Part shown: positions 41,778 through 50,300 of the stretch, one piece after another
Layout of the letters: the number at the start of each line of letters is the position of its first letter
Numbering within the stretch: position 1 is the stretch's first letter
Assembly: GCF_012163145.1 (NCBI RefSeq)
Contig: NZ_JAAVTX010000001.1
Span: forward strand, 248,001-312,000
Reading direction: 5' to 3'
DNA: 64,000 bases
Source: Falsiroseomonas frigidaquae
GTDB taxonomy: Bacteria; Pseudomonadota; Alphaproteobacteria; Acetobacterales; Acetobacteraceae
Notes under the pieces: model-generated
Seen by the model: the letters and a program-made list of their open reading frames with translations, nothing else
Database searches by the model: none
Told to the model about the DNA's origin: nothing
Program-made: the position numbers and the translations under genes

Positions 41778-42475
41778 GCCCGCTGGAGCGCATGCGAAAC
41801 CGCCAGCAAGCCGCTTTGGCGCTGCTGGGCGTCGCCCCGCCCCGGACGCGCCCGTTCCTGACCGGCGCCGTGCTGATGGGTGCGCTGATGCTGGACGACG
41901 CGGAGGCGGCCGCCGCCCGAACCGCCAGCGCCGAGGGGCGCGCCTTCGCGGCGGACCAAGCCGCACAACAGGCCCCGACGCCCGAGGCGGGCGCCGCCGG
42001 TCCCGAGGGCTCGGGATGCAGCGGCACCGGGCAGAGCCAGCCGGCCGAACCTCCCCCGGCCGGGGCGCAGCGGGTGGAAGCCCCGCCGGCGAAGGAACCG
42101 CCTCCCCCGCCCGCCGCCGAGCCGGCGCAGGCCGACGCGCCGGCAGCGTCTGAAGACCCCACGCCTCCACCGGCGGCGAAGACGAAGCCAGTGAAGTGGA
42201 CGCCGGAGCGGAAGCAGGCGATCCGGACCTGGTTCCCGCAACGGGATGACGTCCGGATGGCGGCCGCCGTCAACGCCTTGCCCGGCGAAGCCGCGACCAT
42301 CGAGCAGTGCCTCGCGCATGCCGACTACATGGGCCTGAAGCGTCCGCGCTTTGCCCTGCCGCCGGCCCCGCCAGCCAGGGCGCCCACGCCGCAGCCCGCG
42401 GGCAACAACGGCAAGGTCCACCGTGCCACACTGCCGCGGAGAACCCGCACAAGGCCGATGCCATGGAGCTGCTGA
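41774..42475 (+). CDS. Proline/alanine-rich protein with GcrA-like HTH
   Basis: The 233-residue product has an N-terminal helical region, a long Ala/Pro/Glu linker (residues 60-135), and a segment KWTPERKQAIRTWFPQRDDV to DYMGLKRPRFALPP that resembles the SANT/GcrA-type DNA-binding domain. Its last 20 residues are in a different frame from the next small gene, so a frameshift near 42.43 kb cannot be excluded. Confidence 0.6.
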   Translation: MSPLERMRNRQQAALALLGVAPPRTRPFLTGAVLMGALMLDDAEAAAARTASAEGRAFAADQAAQQAPTPEAGAAGPEGSGCSGTGQSQPAEPPPAGAQRVEAPPAKEPPPPPAAEPAQADAPAASEDPTPPPAAKTKPVKWTPERKQAIRTWFPQRDDVRMAAAVNALPGEAATIEQCLAHADYMGLKRPRFALPPAPPARAPTPQPAGNNGKVHRATLPRRTRTRPMPWSC

Positions 42476-42588
42476 TGGCAGGTCTATCCCCCCGGACCGT
42501 TGCGGATGACCTAGGCCTGCCGCTCGGCGATGTCTCGAACTGGGCCTTCGAGGCCCGCGAGATGCGGCGCAAGGCAGCCGCCCCGTGA
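42463..42588 (+). CDS. 41-residue HTH peptide
   Basis: The frame starts MELLMAGLSPRTVADDLGLP and looks like one helix-turn-helix. It overlaps the end of the preceding gene by 13 nt in another frame. It may be a separate micro-protein or the true C-terminus of that gene after a frameshift. Confidence 0.4.
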   Translation: MELLMAGLSPRTVADDLGLPLGDVSNWAFEAREMRRKAAAP

Positions 42589-42785
42589 GCCAGCGCCACC
42601 CCTGGCCGCCCGAGCCGCCGCTTCGCCTGGCGCCGCTGCCGATACCCGGCAAGCGCCGCCTCGGCTGCTCCCGCGTGCTGGTGGTGGTGGACCACACAGC
42701 CACCGCGCAGGACTGCATCCGCGCGGCCCGCGAGCTTCTGGCCGGCACCGGCCTGACCATCGAACCCGAGAGGCACCCGAGATGA
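42585..42785 (+). CDS. Small hypothetical protein
   Basis: The 66-residue product from a GTG contains RRLGCSRVLVVVDHTATAQD and a helix. GTGA and ATGA overlaps join it to its neighbours. No family recognised. Confidence 0.5.
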   Translation: MSQRHPWPPEPPLRLAPLPIPGKRRLGCSRVLVVVDHTATAQDCIRAARELLAGTGLTIEPERHPR

Positions 42786-43393
42786 GCATCCTGGAGGAGA
42801 TTGCAGCCGAGCGCCGGCGCCAGGTCGCGCGCGGCTACGACGCGACGCATGACGACGCCCACGTCACCGGCGAAATCGCCATGGCCGGCGCCGCCTACGC
42901 CATTCACGCCGCCGCACTTCCCGGCGCCATCCATGGCGAGGTTCTGGCCCGCTGGCGCCGCGGCATGGCGATGACGGCCTATCCCTGGCCGGGCTTCGCG
43001 CCGGCCAAGCCGGACCGGGCGCTGCTGATCACAGCCCTCGCCTTGCTGGTGGCGGAGGTGGAGCGGCTGGACCGCGCGGAGTGGCGCCCGACCCTGGACC
43101 ATGGCACGGCCGACCAGGCGGACTTGTTCTGGTTGGCCGAAGACCCCGAGGAGAGCTTCGACTCCCTTGCCCAGGCGGTCGGGGAAAGCTGCGCGCCGCA
43201 TCTCGAGCCCATCCACATCACCCGCGCGACCCGCATGAGCGACCTGTATGCGGTGCGCGTACCGATCGCCGACGGCGCGGGTGACATCGAGGGAACGGAG
43301 ATCGAAACCTTCCCCACGCGCGAAGGCGCCGAAGCCTACATCGCCAGCCTGACGAGCGAGGCCGAAGGCGACAGCGCGGCCGGTGCCGCATGA
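42782..43393 (+). CDS. Conserved phage protein (ERRRQ type)
   Basis: The 203-residue product opens with ILEEIAAERRRQVARGYDAT HDDAH, a motif found in many phage proteins of unknown function related to nucleotide-handling folds. The C-terminal 70 residues form another, beta-like part. ATGA overlaps both sides. Confidence 0.65.
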   Translation: MSILEEIAAERRRQVARGYDATHDDAHVTGEIAMAGAAYAIHAAALPGAIHGEVLARWRRGMAMTAYPWPGFAPAKPDRALLITALALLVAEVERLDRAEWRPTLDHGTADQADLFWLAEDPEESFDSLAQAVGESCAPHLEPIHITRATRMSDLYAVRVPIADGAGDIEGTEIETFPTREGAEAYIASLTSEAEGDSAAGAA

Positions 43394-45705
43394 CCGCGCT
43401 TCTCAACACCGGGATCCCGCTATCCCTGCCGCCTGCATCCATCATCATCCCGCCGGACGGCCTACGGCGCGTCGCCACCACGCCGGAACAGGATGCGGGC
43501 CTGGTGGGCAGCATCCAGGCGCTGGGCGTGCTGCAGCCCATCATCGTGCGTGCGCATCCTGCCGATCGCGCGCTGTGGCTGCTGGTCTCCGGCGGCCGTC
43601 GCCTGCGCGCGGCGATCGCCCTCGGCCTGCCCACCATCCCGGCGACCGAGCGCGCGGACCTGACAGATGCGGACGCGGCCGCGATCGAGACGGCCGAGAA
43701 TGTCCAGCGCGCCGCCATGGCGCCAGTCGATCAGTGGCGCGCGCTGCGGCGGATGCAGGATCTCGGCTGGACGCTGGACGGCGCGGCGGAGGCGATCGGC
43801 ATCTCGCATCACCTGGCGCGCCGCCTTGACAAGCTGGGCCAGCTGCACCCCGACGTGCTGGCCGCGATCGAGACGCATGGCATGCCGCACACTGACCACT
43901 TGGTCACCATCGCCCGCGCGACGCCGCAGGTGCAACTGGCGGCGATGAAGCGTGAGCCGAGCGCGGATGAGCCCGCCTGGTGGCGCGTCGCGGAGGGCTG
44001 CAGCGAGAAGCGGATCCCGCGCGACCGCGCTATCTTCGACACCAACCTGGCCGGCGTGGTGTTCGATGAGGATATGTTCGCCGAGCCTGGCGCTCCCGAT
44101 CAGTTCACTACCACGGACACCCTCGGCTTCCTGGAAGCGCAGCGCGCGGCGCTGCTGAAGCGGGTGGAGGATTCGCGGGGCCGCCTGCGCCTGGCGGAGA
44201 AGTTCCGACACAACGCCGCGGTGCTGCCGAAGGGCTGGACCTCCGTCTATGGCTGGAAGTTCGGCGACGCCAAGATGCCGCGCGGCCTGGTCGGGTTCGT
44301 CTGGGTGGACGAGACAGGGCACGTCCGGTCGGAGGGGGCGAAGCCGCCGGCCAGCGAACGTCCGGCTGCCAAGCCGAAGGCCACGCCGCCTGCAGATCCG
44401 CCCGCCGCCGCCAGCGACAGCGCCGCACCCGACGCTAAGGACGATGCCGGCGGCAATAGCGCCGATGATTTTGACGCGTATCAGGATGACGGCGCGGAGT
44501 ACCTGCCGCCTCCGCCGCCGCCCGCCACGAAGCAGCGCCTGACGCAGGCCGGGCGCGAGCTGCTGGCGGAGCTGCGCACCGACGGCCTGCGCGCCGCGCT
44601 GCGCGATCGCCCGCTGCCCGCCCGCGCCGACCACGTCGCGCTGCTGCTGCTGGCGCTAAGCGCGAGCAACGTGGTGGTCAGCGGCGAGCGCGGCAACAAG
44701 TACGGCCGCACCAGCTTCCGAGACATCGCGGCCGCCACCTTCGCCGCGATGTCGGAGCCGGACGCCTACCGTCGCACGGCTCGGCTGGACCGCCTGGCGC
44801 AGGAAGCCGTTGCGCGCATCCTGATCTGCAACGGCACGAAGGCGGCGAACGGCAGCGGAGACGCCGCGGAGTGGATCGGCGAGCTGGTGGAGGCGGACGC
44901 CACCCTGCCCCGCCTGGATCGCGCGGAGCTGCTGGCGGCGATGTCCGGCGACCTGCTGAGCGAGATCGCGGAGGGCGCCGGCCACAAGCCCGGCAAGGTC
45001 GCCGGAATGCGCCAGGCCCTGACCGATGCCGTGCCGGACCTGCGCCTGCCCGACGCCCGCTTCCACGCGCCGCGGCCGGAGCTGGAGCCGGAGCCCGAAT
45101 GCGATCGCGCCGCCGGCGCCGACGCCTGCCGTTGCGGCTGGAAGGTCAGCGACGGCGCGGTGGCAGACCCCTGCGCCCTCGGCGAATGGAAGGCCATGAT
45201 GGCCCGCCTCGGCCTGATGCAGCCGCCACCCCCGCCCGCCGCGGCCGCGCCGCCGGCGGAGATCTCCACACCGCCAGCACCGGCGCCGCCACCGGCCGCC
45301 GCCGCCCCGCCCCCGGTGCACGCCTGCCCCTGGGATGGCAGCAGCCAGTGCCCGGATGACCTGAAGCGCAGCTGCACCCACGAGTGCCCACGCCGGGAGG
45401 AGTACGACCGTTGGTGGGAGAGCCCGGCCGCCGACCAGGCCACGCGATCGCCTCAGGAACGCGCGGCCGCGCAGATCGCCAAGGCCGCGCCCGCTCCGCC
45501 TGCCGAGCCGCCGGCGCCGAACTGCGGCTGGAACGGCGAGAACCTGTGCAAGGAGGAGGGCACCACGGTCTGCCACCGCCTCTGCCCGCGCCACAAACGG
45601 TACGCCGAGTGGGTGGAGACGCCGAAGGGCAAGGCGGCGCGGCGCCAGGCCGAGAACACGGAGGCGCGCGAGAGCCTACGCCGCACGCGGAAGGTGGCGC
45701 CATGA
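43390..45705 (+). CDS. Large ParB-like protein with C-terminal cysteine modules
   Basis: The 771-residue protein has an N-terminal ParB/Spo0J domain (ALGVLQPIIVRAHPADRALW, VSGGRRLRAAIALG) and a helix-turn-helix region (GWTLDGAAEAIGISHHLARR). Residues 320-390 are disordered and Ala/Pro-rich. The C-terminal quarter has a CRCGW motif and two related modules: CPWDGSSQC-x8-C-x3-CPR and CGWNGENLC-x8-C-x3-CPR. These may bind zinc. Many temperate phages carry such ParB-like proteins as regulators or for plasmid-like partition; the cysteine modules are uncommon. No ParA is present. Confidence 0.85.
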   Translation: MTALLNTGIPLSLPPASIIIPPDGLRRVATTPEQDAGLVGSIQALGVLQPIIVRAHPADRALWLLVSGGRRLRAAIALGLPTIPATERADLTDADAAAIETAENVQRAAMAPVDQWRALRRMQDLGWTLDGAAEAIGISHHLARRLDKLGQLHPDVLAAIETHGMPHTDHLVTIARATPQVQLAAMKREPSADEPAWWRVAEGCSEKRIPRDRAIFDTNLAGVVFDEDMFAEPGAPDQFTTTDTLGFLEAQRAALLKRVEDSRGRLRLAEKFRHNAAVLPKGWTSVYGWKFGDAKMPRGLVGFVWVDETGHVRSEGAKPPASERPAAKPKATPPADPPAAASDSAAPDAKDDAGGNSADDFDAYQDDGAEYLPPPPPPATKQRLTQAGRELLAELRTDGLRAALRDRPLPARADHVALLLLALSASNVVVSGERGNKYGRTSFRDIAAATFAAMSEPDAYRRTARLDRLAQEAVARILICNGTKAANGSGDAAEWIGELVEADATLPRLDRAELLAAMSGDLLSEIAEGAGHKPGKVAGMRQALTDAVPDLRLPDARFHAPRPELEPEPECDRAAGADACRCGWKVSDGAVADPCALGEWKAMMARLGLMQPPPPPAAAAPPAEISTPPAPAPPPAAAAPPPVHACPWDGSSQCPDDLKRSCTHECPRREEYDRWWESPAADQATRSPQERAAAQIAKAAPAPPAEPPAPNCGWNGENLCKEEGTTVCHRLCPRHKRYAEWVETPKGKAARRQAENTEARESLRRTRKVAP

Positions 45706-45731
45706 CGCTGCAAGAAACGAGGATCTTCTGA
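45702..45731 (+). CDS. Nine-codon coupling ORF
   Basis: MTLQETRIF starts in an ATGA with the ParB-like gene and stops in a TGATG with the next gene. It may relay ribosomes between the two genes rather than make a functional peptide. Confidence 0.3.
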   Translation: MTLQETRIF

Positions 45732-46846
45732 TGGGGGAGAACAGCGCGATCGAATGGTGCGAGCATACCTTCAACCCCTGGTTCGGCTGCACCAAGGTCA
45801 GCCCGGGCTGCGATCACTGCTATGCCGAGGCGCTGGCGACGAAGCGCCTCGGCGTGGCCTGGGGGCCGCATGCGGAGCGGCGGTTCGCCGCCGAAAGCAC
45901 CTGGAAGCTTCCGCATCGCTGGAATCGCGCGGCAGCCAAGACGGGCCAGCGCGCTCGTGTGTTTTGCGCCAGCCTCGCGGACGTGTTCGACAATCAGGCG
46001 GATGCTGCATGGCTGTTGGTGCTCATGGAGACGATCCGAACCACCCCCAACCTCGACTGGCTGCTACTGACCAAGCGCCCGCAGCAGATCATCCCTCGCC
46101 TCCGCGCGGCCTGCATTGACGCCGAAAAGCCAACTCTCACTCGATGGGATACGCAGTCGGCCAAGGCGTGGATCGACGGCTGGCTGGCCGGAGACGCGCC
46201 GCGCAACGTGTGGCTCGGCACCACGGCGGAGAACCAAGCCGAGGCCGACCGGCGCATCCCGCACCTGCTGGCGGCGCCGGCGGCGAAGCGATTCCTGAGC
46301 TGCGAGCCGCTGCTGGGGCCGGTGGATCTGTCGGGATGGCTGCCCGGCGATAACGGTTGCCAGGGCTGCGACGATGGCGATGGCTACGGGAACCGCTGCG
46401 CGAGCAGCGACATCCCCCGCGACGAGCAATGCCCATGGAATCGCGCGGTCCAGACCATTGTTGAGCACGGCCCCGCCGATGAGGACGGCGCGCCGGCCGC
46501 CGTCACATCGCACGTCGAGACGATTGATTGGGTGATCTCCGGCGGCGAGTCCGGCCCGGGCGCGCGGCCGAGCCACCCCGAATGGCACCGCAGCCTCCGC
46601 GACCAATGCGCCGCCGCCGGCCTGCCGTTCTTTTTCAAGCAGTGGGGGGAGTGGGCACCTCACCGGGCTCGGGCGGGGGGCGATGAAGGCGGCGACCTTC
46701 GCCGCGGCCACGTCCGCTATCTACAGGGCGACGGTCGCGAGCCCGACGGGCATTTCCGCAAGGGCGACGCCGCTGTCGCCCACGTCGGCAAGAAGGCCGC
46801 CGGCGCGCTGCTGGATGGCCGCGAGCATCGCGAGGTGCCAGCATGA
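45731..46846 (+). CDS. Phage Gp37/Gp68-like protein (DUF5131)
   Basis: The 371-residue protein has the family start IEWCEHTFNPWFGCTKVSPG and a C-x6-C-x2-C cluster (CTKVSPGCDHC), reminiscent of radical-SAM iron-sulfur binding. LTKRPQQI and ISGGESGPGARP are also family landmarks. A central insertion with CQGCDDGDGYGNRC adds cysteines. The biochemical function of this common phage family is not established. Confidence 0.88.
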   Translation: MGENSAIEWCEHTFNPWFGCTKVSPGCDHCYAEALATKRLGVAWGPHAERRFAAESTWKLPHRWNRAAAKTGQRARVFCASLADVFDNQADAAWLLVLMETIRTTPNLDWLLLTKRPQQIIPRLRAACIDAEKPTLTRWDTQSAKAWIDGWLAGDAPRNVWLGTTAENQAEADRRIPHLLAAPAAKRFLSCEPLLGPVDLSGWLPGDNGCQGCDDGDGYGNRCASSDIPRDEQCPWNRAVQTIVEHGPADEDGAPAAVTSHVETIDWVISGGESGPGARPSHPEWHRSLRDQCAAAGLPFFFKQWGEWAPHRARAGGDEGGDLRRGHVRYLQGDGREPDGHFRKGDAAVAHVGKKAAGALLDGREHREVPA

Positions 46847-47103
46847 TTCCCGAGGTTGAGGCGGCGCTGGACGCTGCGGCAGAGGCGTTAATGACGCCCG
46901 CAGACTGGCACCACGCGGCCGCCCTCCATGGCGGCGAGGCGGGCCCCGGCCATCGCGCTCAGGCGAGGAAGGTGGTTGCCGCCTTCCTGCTGGCCCTGCC
47001 GGACCGATTCCCGATGCCGCGTCCGGGCGGCGTGACCTGGGGCCATGCTTCAGGGGAGATGAAGCGGCTTGCCAGCTTTGTGGAGGCCACCGCCGATGGC
47101 TGA
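46843..47103 (+). CDS. Small hypothetical protein
   Basis: The 86-residue helical product (EVEAALDAAAEALMTPADWH) is coupled to Gp37 by ATGA and overlaps the DUF4326 gene by 8 nt. The role is unknown. Confidence 0.55.
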   Translation: MIPEVEAALDAAAEALMTPADWHHAAALHGGEAGPGHRAQARKVVAAFLLALPDRFPMPRPGGVTWGHASGEMKRLASFVEATADG

Positions 47104-47461
47104 CACCCCGCACCGCATTCAGCGCCTGCGCACGAAGGGTTGGCGCCTGCTCGAGGGCGCCGTCACCGTCTCCCGCCCCAGTAAGTGGGGCAATCCCTGG
47201 AAGGCCGAGGTGGTGGACGGCGTCGGCTGGTGCTGCGCGGACGCCGGCGGGCGCATCGTCCAAGCGCGCGATCGGCAGGATGCCCACGACCTGGCCGTCG
47301 GCCATTTCCGCGCCTGGCTCGCCAAGCACCCCTCCCTGGCCGCGGAGGCCCGCGCCGAGCTGCGCGGCCGCGTCCTGTGCTGCTGGTGTCCGCCGGACGT
47401 GGCCTGCCACGCGGATGTGCTGCTGGCGATCGCCAATGCACCAGAGGAACCCGATGCCTGA
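47096..47461 (+). CDS. DUF4326 protein
   Basis: The 121-residue product has RPSKWGNPW and GRVLCCWCPPDVACHADVL, the two landmarks of DUF4326, common in phages and of unproven function. ATG at 47096 is the best start. Confidence 0.85.
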   Translation: MADTPHRIQRLRTKGWRLLEGAVTVSRPSKWGNPWKAEVVDGVGWCCADAGGRIVQARDRQDAHDLAVGHFRAWLAKHPSLAAEARAELRGRVLCCWCPPDVACHADVLLAIANAPEEPDA

Positions 47462-47789
47462 CGGCACCGCCCTGCCCGGCTGGCCCCGCGCGCTGCGCGA
47501 GGAATGGGCCGCGGCCTATGTCGGCCTGTCGCCCTCCACCTTCCGGCAGGCCGTGGTCCCTGCCGTGCAGGCCGTGCGGCTGACGGCGGGGCGGGTGGCG
47601 TGGTTGCGCGAGGATCTGGATGCATGGCTTGAGGGGCGACGTGCCCCCAGGGAGAATCACGTTGACGGCGCAACGGCCGAGGCCAAACCTCCGCCGGAGG
47701 AGACCTGGAATGCCCGAGACGCCAACGCCGAAGCCCTCGCCCGCCTCGCGGCCAAAGGGCGTTCGCGCCGTGCGGACAAGGCGCGCTGA
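47454..47789 (+). CDS. Excisionase-like HTH protein
   Basis: The 111-residue protein contains AAYVGLSPSTFRQAVVPAVQ and LTAGRVAWLREDLDAWLEGR, the AlpA/excisionase-type winged helix. Its 3' end overlaps the integrase by 80 nt, as in several xis-int pairs. It probably directs excision. Confidence 0.75.
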   Translation: MPDGTALPGWPRALREEWAAAYVGLSPSTFRQAVVPAVQAVRLTAGRVAWLREDLDAWLEGRRAPRENHVDGATAEAKPPPEETWNARDANAEALARLAAKGRSRRADKAR

Positions 47790-48831
47790 CGGAACCAGCG
47801 TCACTTATTGGTATTGCCGGCTGACCGGCGCCCGCTTGCCGGACATCAATGATCCAGCCTTCGCCGCCGCCGTCGCGGCCGCGCGGCATGTGCCCCAGGC
47901 CAGGCACGCCGACGGCACGATGGGCGCACTACTGGCCCAGTGGCGCGCATCCCAGGAATGGGCGGTGACCGCACCCGCCACCAAGGCAAGCCGAGACCGC
48001 TACCTGGACGCAGTTGAAGGTGCCGCCTGGCAGGCCCGCCAGGTGGTGGATCTGCCGCCCGACGGGTTTCGCCAGTTGCGCGCCGAGCTGCTGGACCTCC
48101 GCGATGGAATCGCCCGAGTGCGTGGCCCAGGCGCCGCCACCGTGTTCGGCCAGGCCGTGGCCAGCTTGTTCGCCTGGGCAGTGGATCGCGGCAAGATGGT
48201 GGCGTCGCCCCTGACGCGCCTTCGCGCGTTGGAGGGCGGGCACATCCCCGCCTGGACGCAGGCTGACGCTCGTAAGGCCATGGAGAAGTGGCCTGAGCCC
48301 ATCCGCCGGGCGGTGACCCTGAACTACCACCTAGGCCAACGGCGCGGCGATCTCACGATGCTGCGATGGGACGCCTATGATCCAGCCTCCGGCATCATCA
48401 CGCTGCAGCCGGAGAAGACGCGGCGGAAACGTGAGGCGGCCGGCAAGGGGCCGCTTCGCCTAGTGGTTTCCTCGGCGCTGGCATGGGAGTTGCGCCGATG
48501 GCGCGATGAAGCGCCGGCCGCCGAGTTCATCCTGACCCGCCCGGATGGCCGCCAATGGACCCGCGGCGCACTGTCCATGGCCATCCGTAAGCGGCTGCAG
48601 GCGGAGGGCTGGCCAACGAAGCGCGGCCTACATGGTCTGCGAAAGCTGCTGGCGCAGAGCTACAAGGAGGCCGGCGCCAGCGATGGCGAGATCGGCGCGG
48701 CGCAGGGCTGGGACTCGGCCAGGACCATCCGCCTCTATACAGAAGGGGCCGACCAAGAGAAGATGGCCCGCGCGGCACTTGACCGATTGGAAAACGCCGT
48801 GGCAAAAAGTGGCAAGAGACGGCGCAAGTAG
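47710..48831 (+). CDS. Tyrosine recombinase integrase (prophage 1)
   Basis: The ATG at 47710 follows GGAGGAGA at normal distance and gives 373 residues. LGQRRGDLTMLRWD (Arg near 212), HGLRKLLAQSYKEAG (His-x-x-Arg near 307) and TIRLYTEGADQ (Tyr near 341) form the catalytic set; the position that is usually His before the tyrosine is Trp (QGWD). It ends 12 bp before a tRNA-Gly gene. Confidence 0.92.
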   Translation: MPETPTPKPSPASRPKGVRAVRTRRADGTSVTYWYCRLTGARLPDINDPAFAAAVAAARHVPQARHADGTMGALLAQWRASQEWAVTAPATKASRDRYLDAVEGAAWQARQVVDLPPDGFRQLRAELLDLRDGIARVRGPGAATVFGQAVASLFAWAVDRGKMVASPLTRLRALEGGHIPAWTQADARKAMEKWPEPIRRAVTLNYHLGQRRGDLTMLRWDAYDPASGIITLQPEKTRRKREAAGKGPLRLVVSSALAWELRRWRDEAPAAEFILTRPDGRQWTRGALSMAIRKRLQAEGWPTKRGLHGLRKLLAQSYKEAGASDGEIGAAQGWDSARTIRLYTEGADQEKMARAALDRLENAVAKSGKRRRK

Positions 48832-48843
48832 CTGATTTCTAAT

Positions 48844-48918
48844 GCGGGCGTAGTTCAGAGGTAGAACGTCAGCTTCCCAAGCTGAATGTCGGGGGTTCGA
48901 TTCCCCCCGCCCGCTCCA
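48844..48918 (+). tRNA. tRNA-Gly(CCC)
   Basis: The cloverleaf folds without mismatch: acceptor GCGGGCG/CGCCCGC, D arm GTTC/GAAC, anticodon stem TCAGC/GCTGA with loop TTCCCAA, T arm GGGGG-TTCGATT-CCCCC, discriminator T and encoded CCA. tRNA genes are common attachment sites; both elements meet here. I found no second copy of its 3' half in the window. Confidence 0.97.
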
Positions 48919-48953
48919 ATTTCAATAGGTTAGGTGGCGCCATTGCCGGCGCC

Positions 48954-48991
48954 GGGGGCACGAACCAGCCGGGGGCACATCGGGGCACACA
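48954..48991 (+). promoter_or_regulatory. Three GGGGCAC repeats, integrase arm-site candidates
   Basis: GGGGGCACGA, GGGGGCACAT and GGGGCACACA follow at short intervals 36 bp after the tRNA. Repeats of this kind beside att cores are often integrase arm sites. They lie on the element 2 side of the tRNA. Confidence 0.45.
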
Positions 48992-49076
48992 TTCCGCCGC
49001 GAGGCCCGGGCTGGCGCCTCCCCTGATCACACCCGGGACAGCGCGAAGCTGTCGAAGGCGCCGCCTCTGGCTGAAT

Positions 49077-49106
49077 TGCCGCCAGCCGCCGCCCGCAGCC
49101 GCCCGC
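49077..49106 (+). repeat. 30-bp direct repeat, unit 1
   Basis: TGCCGCCAGCCGCCGCCCGC followed by AGCCGCCCGC recurs at 49314 with one extra T. It may be a dispersed genomic repeat. Confidence 0.6.
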
Positions 49107-49313
49107 CGAGAATGGCGGTTTTCTGCGGGTTGCGGTCGGCCGGGCGGCGCTGGCAGCGTTTTCCCTCTGGCTGGACAGCGCTTCGCAAGGCGACGGCTGC
49201 CACCCTCTCTATCTCTACTCTGTCTTTTTTAAAGGAGAGCGCCGCCAGCGCCGCCCTGCCGTCCGCAAGTGGCGGAACTCTAGGCGTTGTGCGCTGCAGC
49301 ATCGCCGCCAGCC

Positions 49314-49344
49314 TGCCGCCAGCCGCCGCCCGCATGCCGCCCGC
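49314..49344 (+). repeat. 30-bp direct repeat, unit 2
   Basis: Second unit of the repeat at 49077, 237 bp apart, one inserted base. Confidence 0.6.
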
Positions 49345-49426
49345 AGTGGGCCTCGCCGCCTGCCACGCGCGCACTGGCCGGCGCCGGCGGCTTGATCGCG
49401 GAGCACAAGGTCAGCACCCAGGCATG

Positions 49427-49454
49427 AAAAAACCCGCCCCTTGCGGAGGCGGGT
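49427..49454 (-). terminator. Rho-independent terminator of element 2
   Basis: On the minus strand ACCCGCC and GGCGGGT form a stem followed by six T. It lies 30 bp after the stop of the leftmost element 2 gene and ends its operon. Confidence 0.85.
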
Positions 49455-49483
49455 CAGCGGTTCCGATCTGGATGTGGATGAGC

Positions 49484-50050
49484 TCAGTCGGGGGCGCGGC
49501 TCCGCCCGACCACCTTGCTGCGTCCGGCAGGGTCGAAGAGCTCGCCCCAGGGAACCCGGTCGAGCTGCTCCTTCAGAACGCCAGGCTGAAGCGCGAGCCA
49601 GCCATCCGGACTTTGGTCCTCGGGGATGCCGAGCCCCACCCGGCCGAAATGATCGAGATCAGCCCAAAGCACCACCTGCAGAGTCTGCGCCAGCTCGCGC
49701 GCCCGCTCCCGGTCAACCCCTGCGTCCGCCGCAGCCCAAACAGCGTGAAATGCGACGCGGTAGACCGCATTCGCGGAGGCCAGCGCGAAGCCACGCTGCG
49801 AAGGCTGGTCGAGATCCCCGAGCACCGCCCATGGGCTGTTCGCCAGGTCGGGCACCGGGGCACGATCGCGCTTCAGCGTCTCCCACCCAAGCCGCTTCAT
49901 CGGATCGATGTTCGCCGCAATCCATTGCCGCGCTGCCTCAACATCGATCGATCCATCCTGAAGAGATGGCATGCCCATCTTAACGTACTGCGTGATCCGG
50001 GCACGGTTCACGCCGAGAATACGCGCCGCCTCCGCCCTCTTAACGGCCAT
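49484..50050 (-). CDS. Nu1/TerS-like helix-turn-helix protein (element 2)
   Basis: From the ATG at 50050 the product is 188 residues. The N-terminal 50 (AEAARILGVNRARITQYVKM, DGSIDVEAARQWIAANIDP) resemble Nu1-type small terminase and related DNA-binding proteins. The rest is helical. No large terminase is present in this element, so it could bind a packaging motor supplied by another phage, as SaPI TerS does. A plain transcription factor is the alternative. It has its own upstream region of 250 bp. Confidence 0.6.
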   Translation of the reverse strand: MAVKRAEAARILGVNRARITQYVKMGMPSLQDGSIDVEAARQWIAANIDPMKRLGWETLKRDRAPVPDLANSPWAVLGDLDQPSQRGFALASANAVYRVAFHAVWAAADAGVDRERARELAQTLQVVLWADLDHFGRVGLGIPEDQSPDGWLALQPGVLKEQLDRVPWGELFDPAGRSKVVGRSRAPD

Positions 50051-50166
50051 GACCCAACCTTTCTGTTTAGAATCGAGTGTTAAGCCAAAAAAAACCAACC
50101 CAACTTGCACGGTCCCGCGGGCATTCTCACCGTATTAGCCGGGCCGCCAGAGGGACCCACTCGCCC

Positions 50167-50184
50167 GGCAGCTCCCGAGCTGCC
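50167..50184. terminator. Hairpin between 50.05 and 50.30 kb
   Basis: GGCAGCT-CCCG-AGCTGCC is a perfect 7-bp stem with a tetraloop. It follows the 50301-50594 gene on the minus strand. There is no T-run, so termination is uncertain. Confidence 0.35.
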
Positions 50185-50300
50185 CCGCCTTCCCGGCCGC
50201 GCCCCGGCGCTGGCCTGCCGATCGCCGGGGCCACCCCATCCGTGCGGGCGAACGTGCGACCAGACCGGAAGGGTGCGGGAAGGAGGCGCTCATCGGCGGC

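Larger units (their letters stand above)
48992..49426. other. Gene-free junction between the elements
   Basis: I see no credible gene here. It holds two near-identical 30-bp repeats and an AT-richer patch with runs of T and A near 49220. A minus-strand frame (49027-49374) is made largely of the repeats. Confidence 0.5.

Noticed and set aside
49027-49374. 115-codon minus-strand frame after the tRNA
   Set aside because: Made mainly of two GC repeats; no start signal and no domain.
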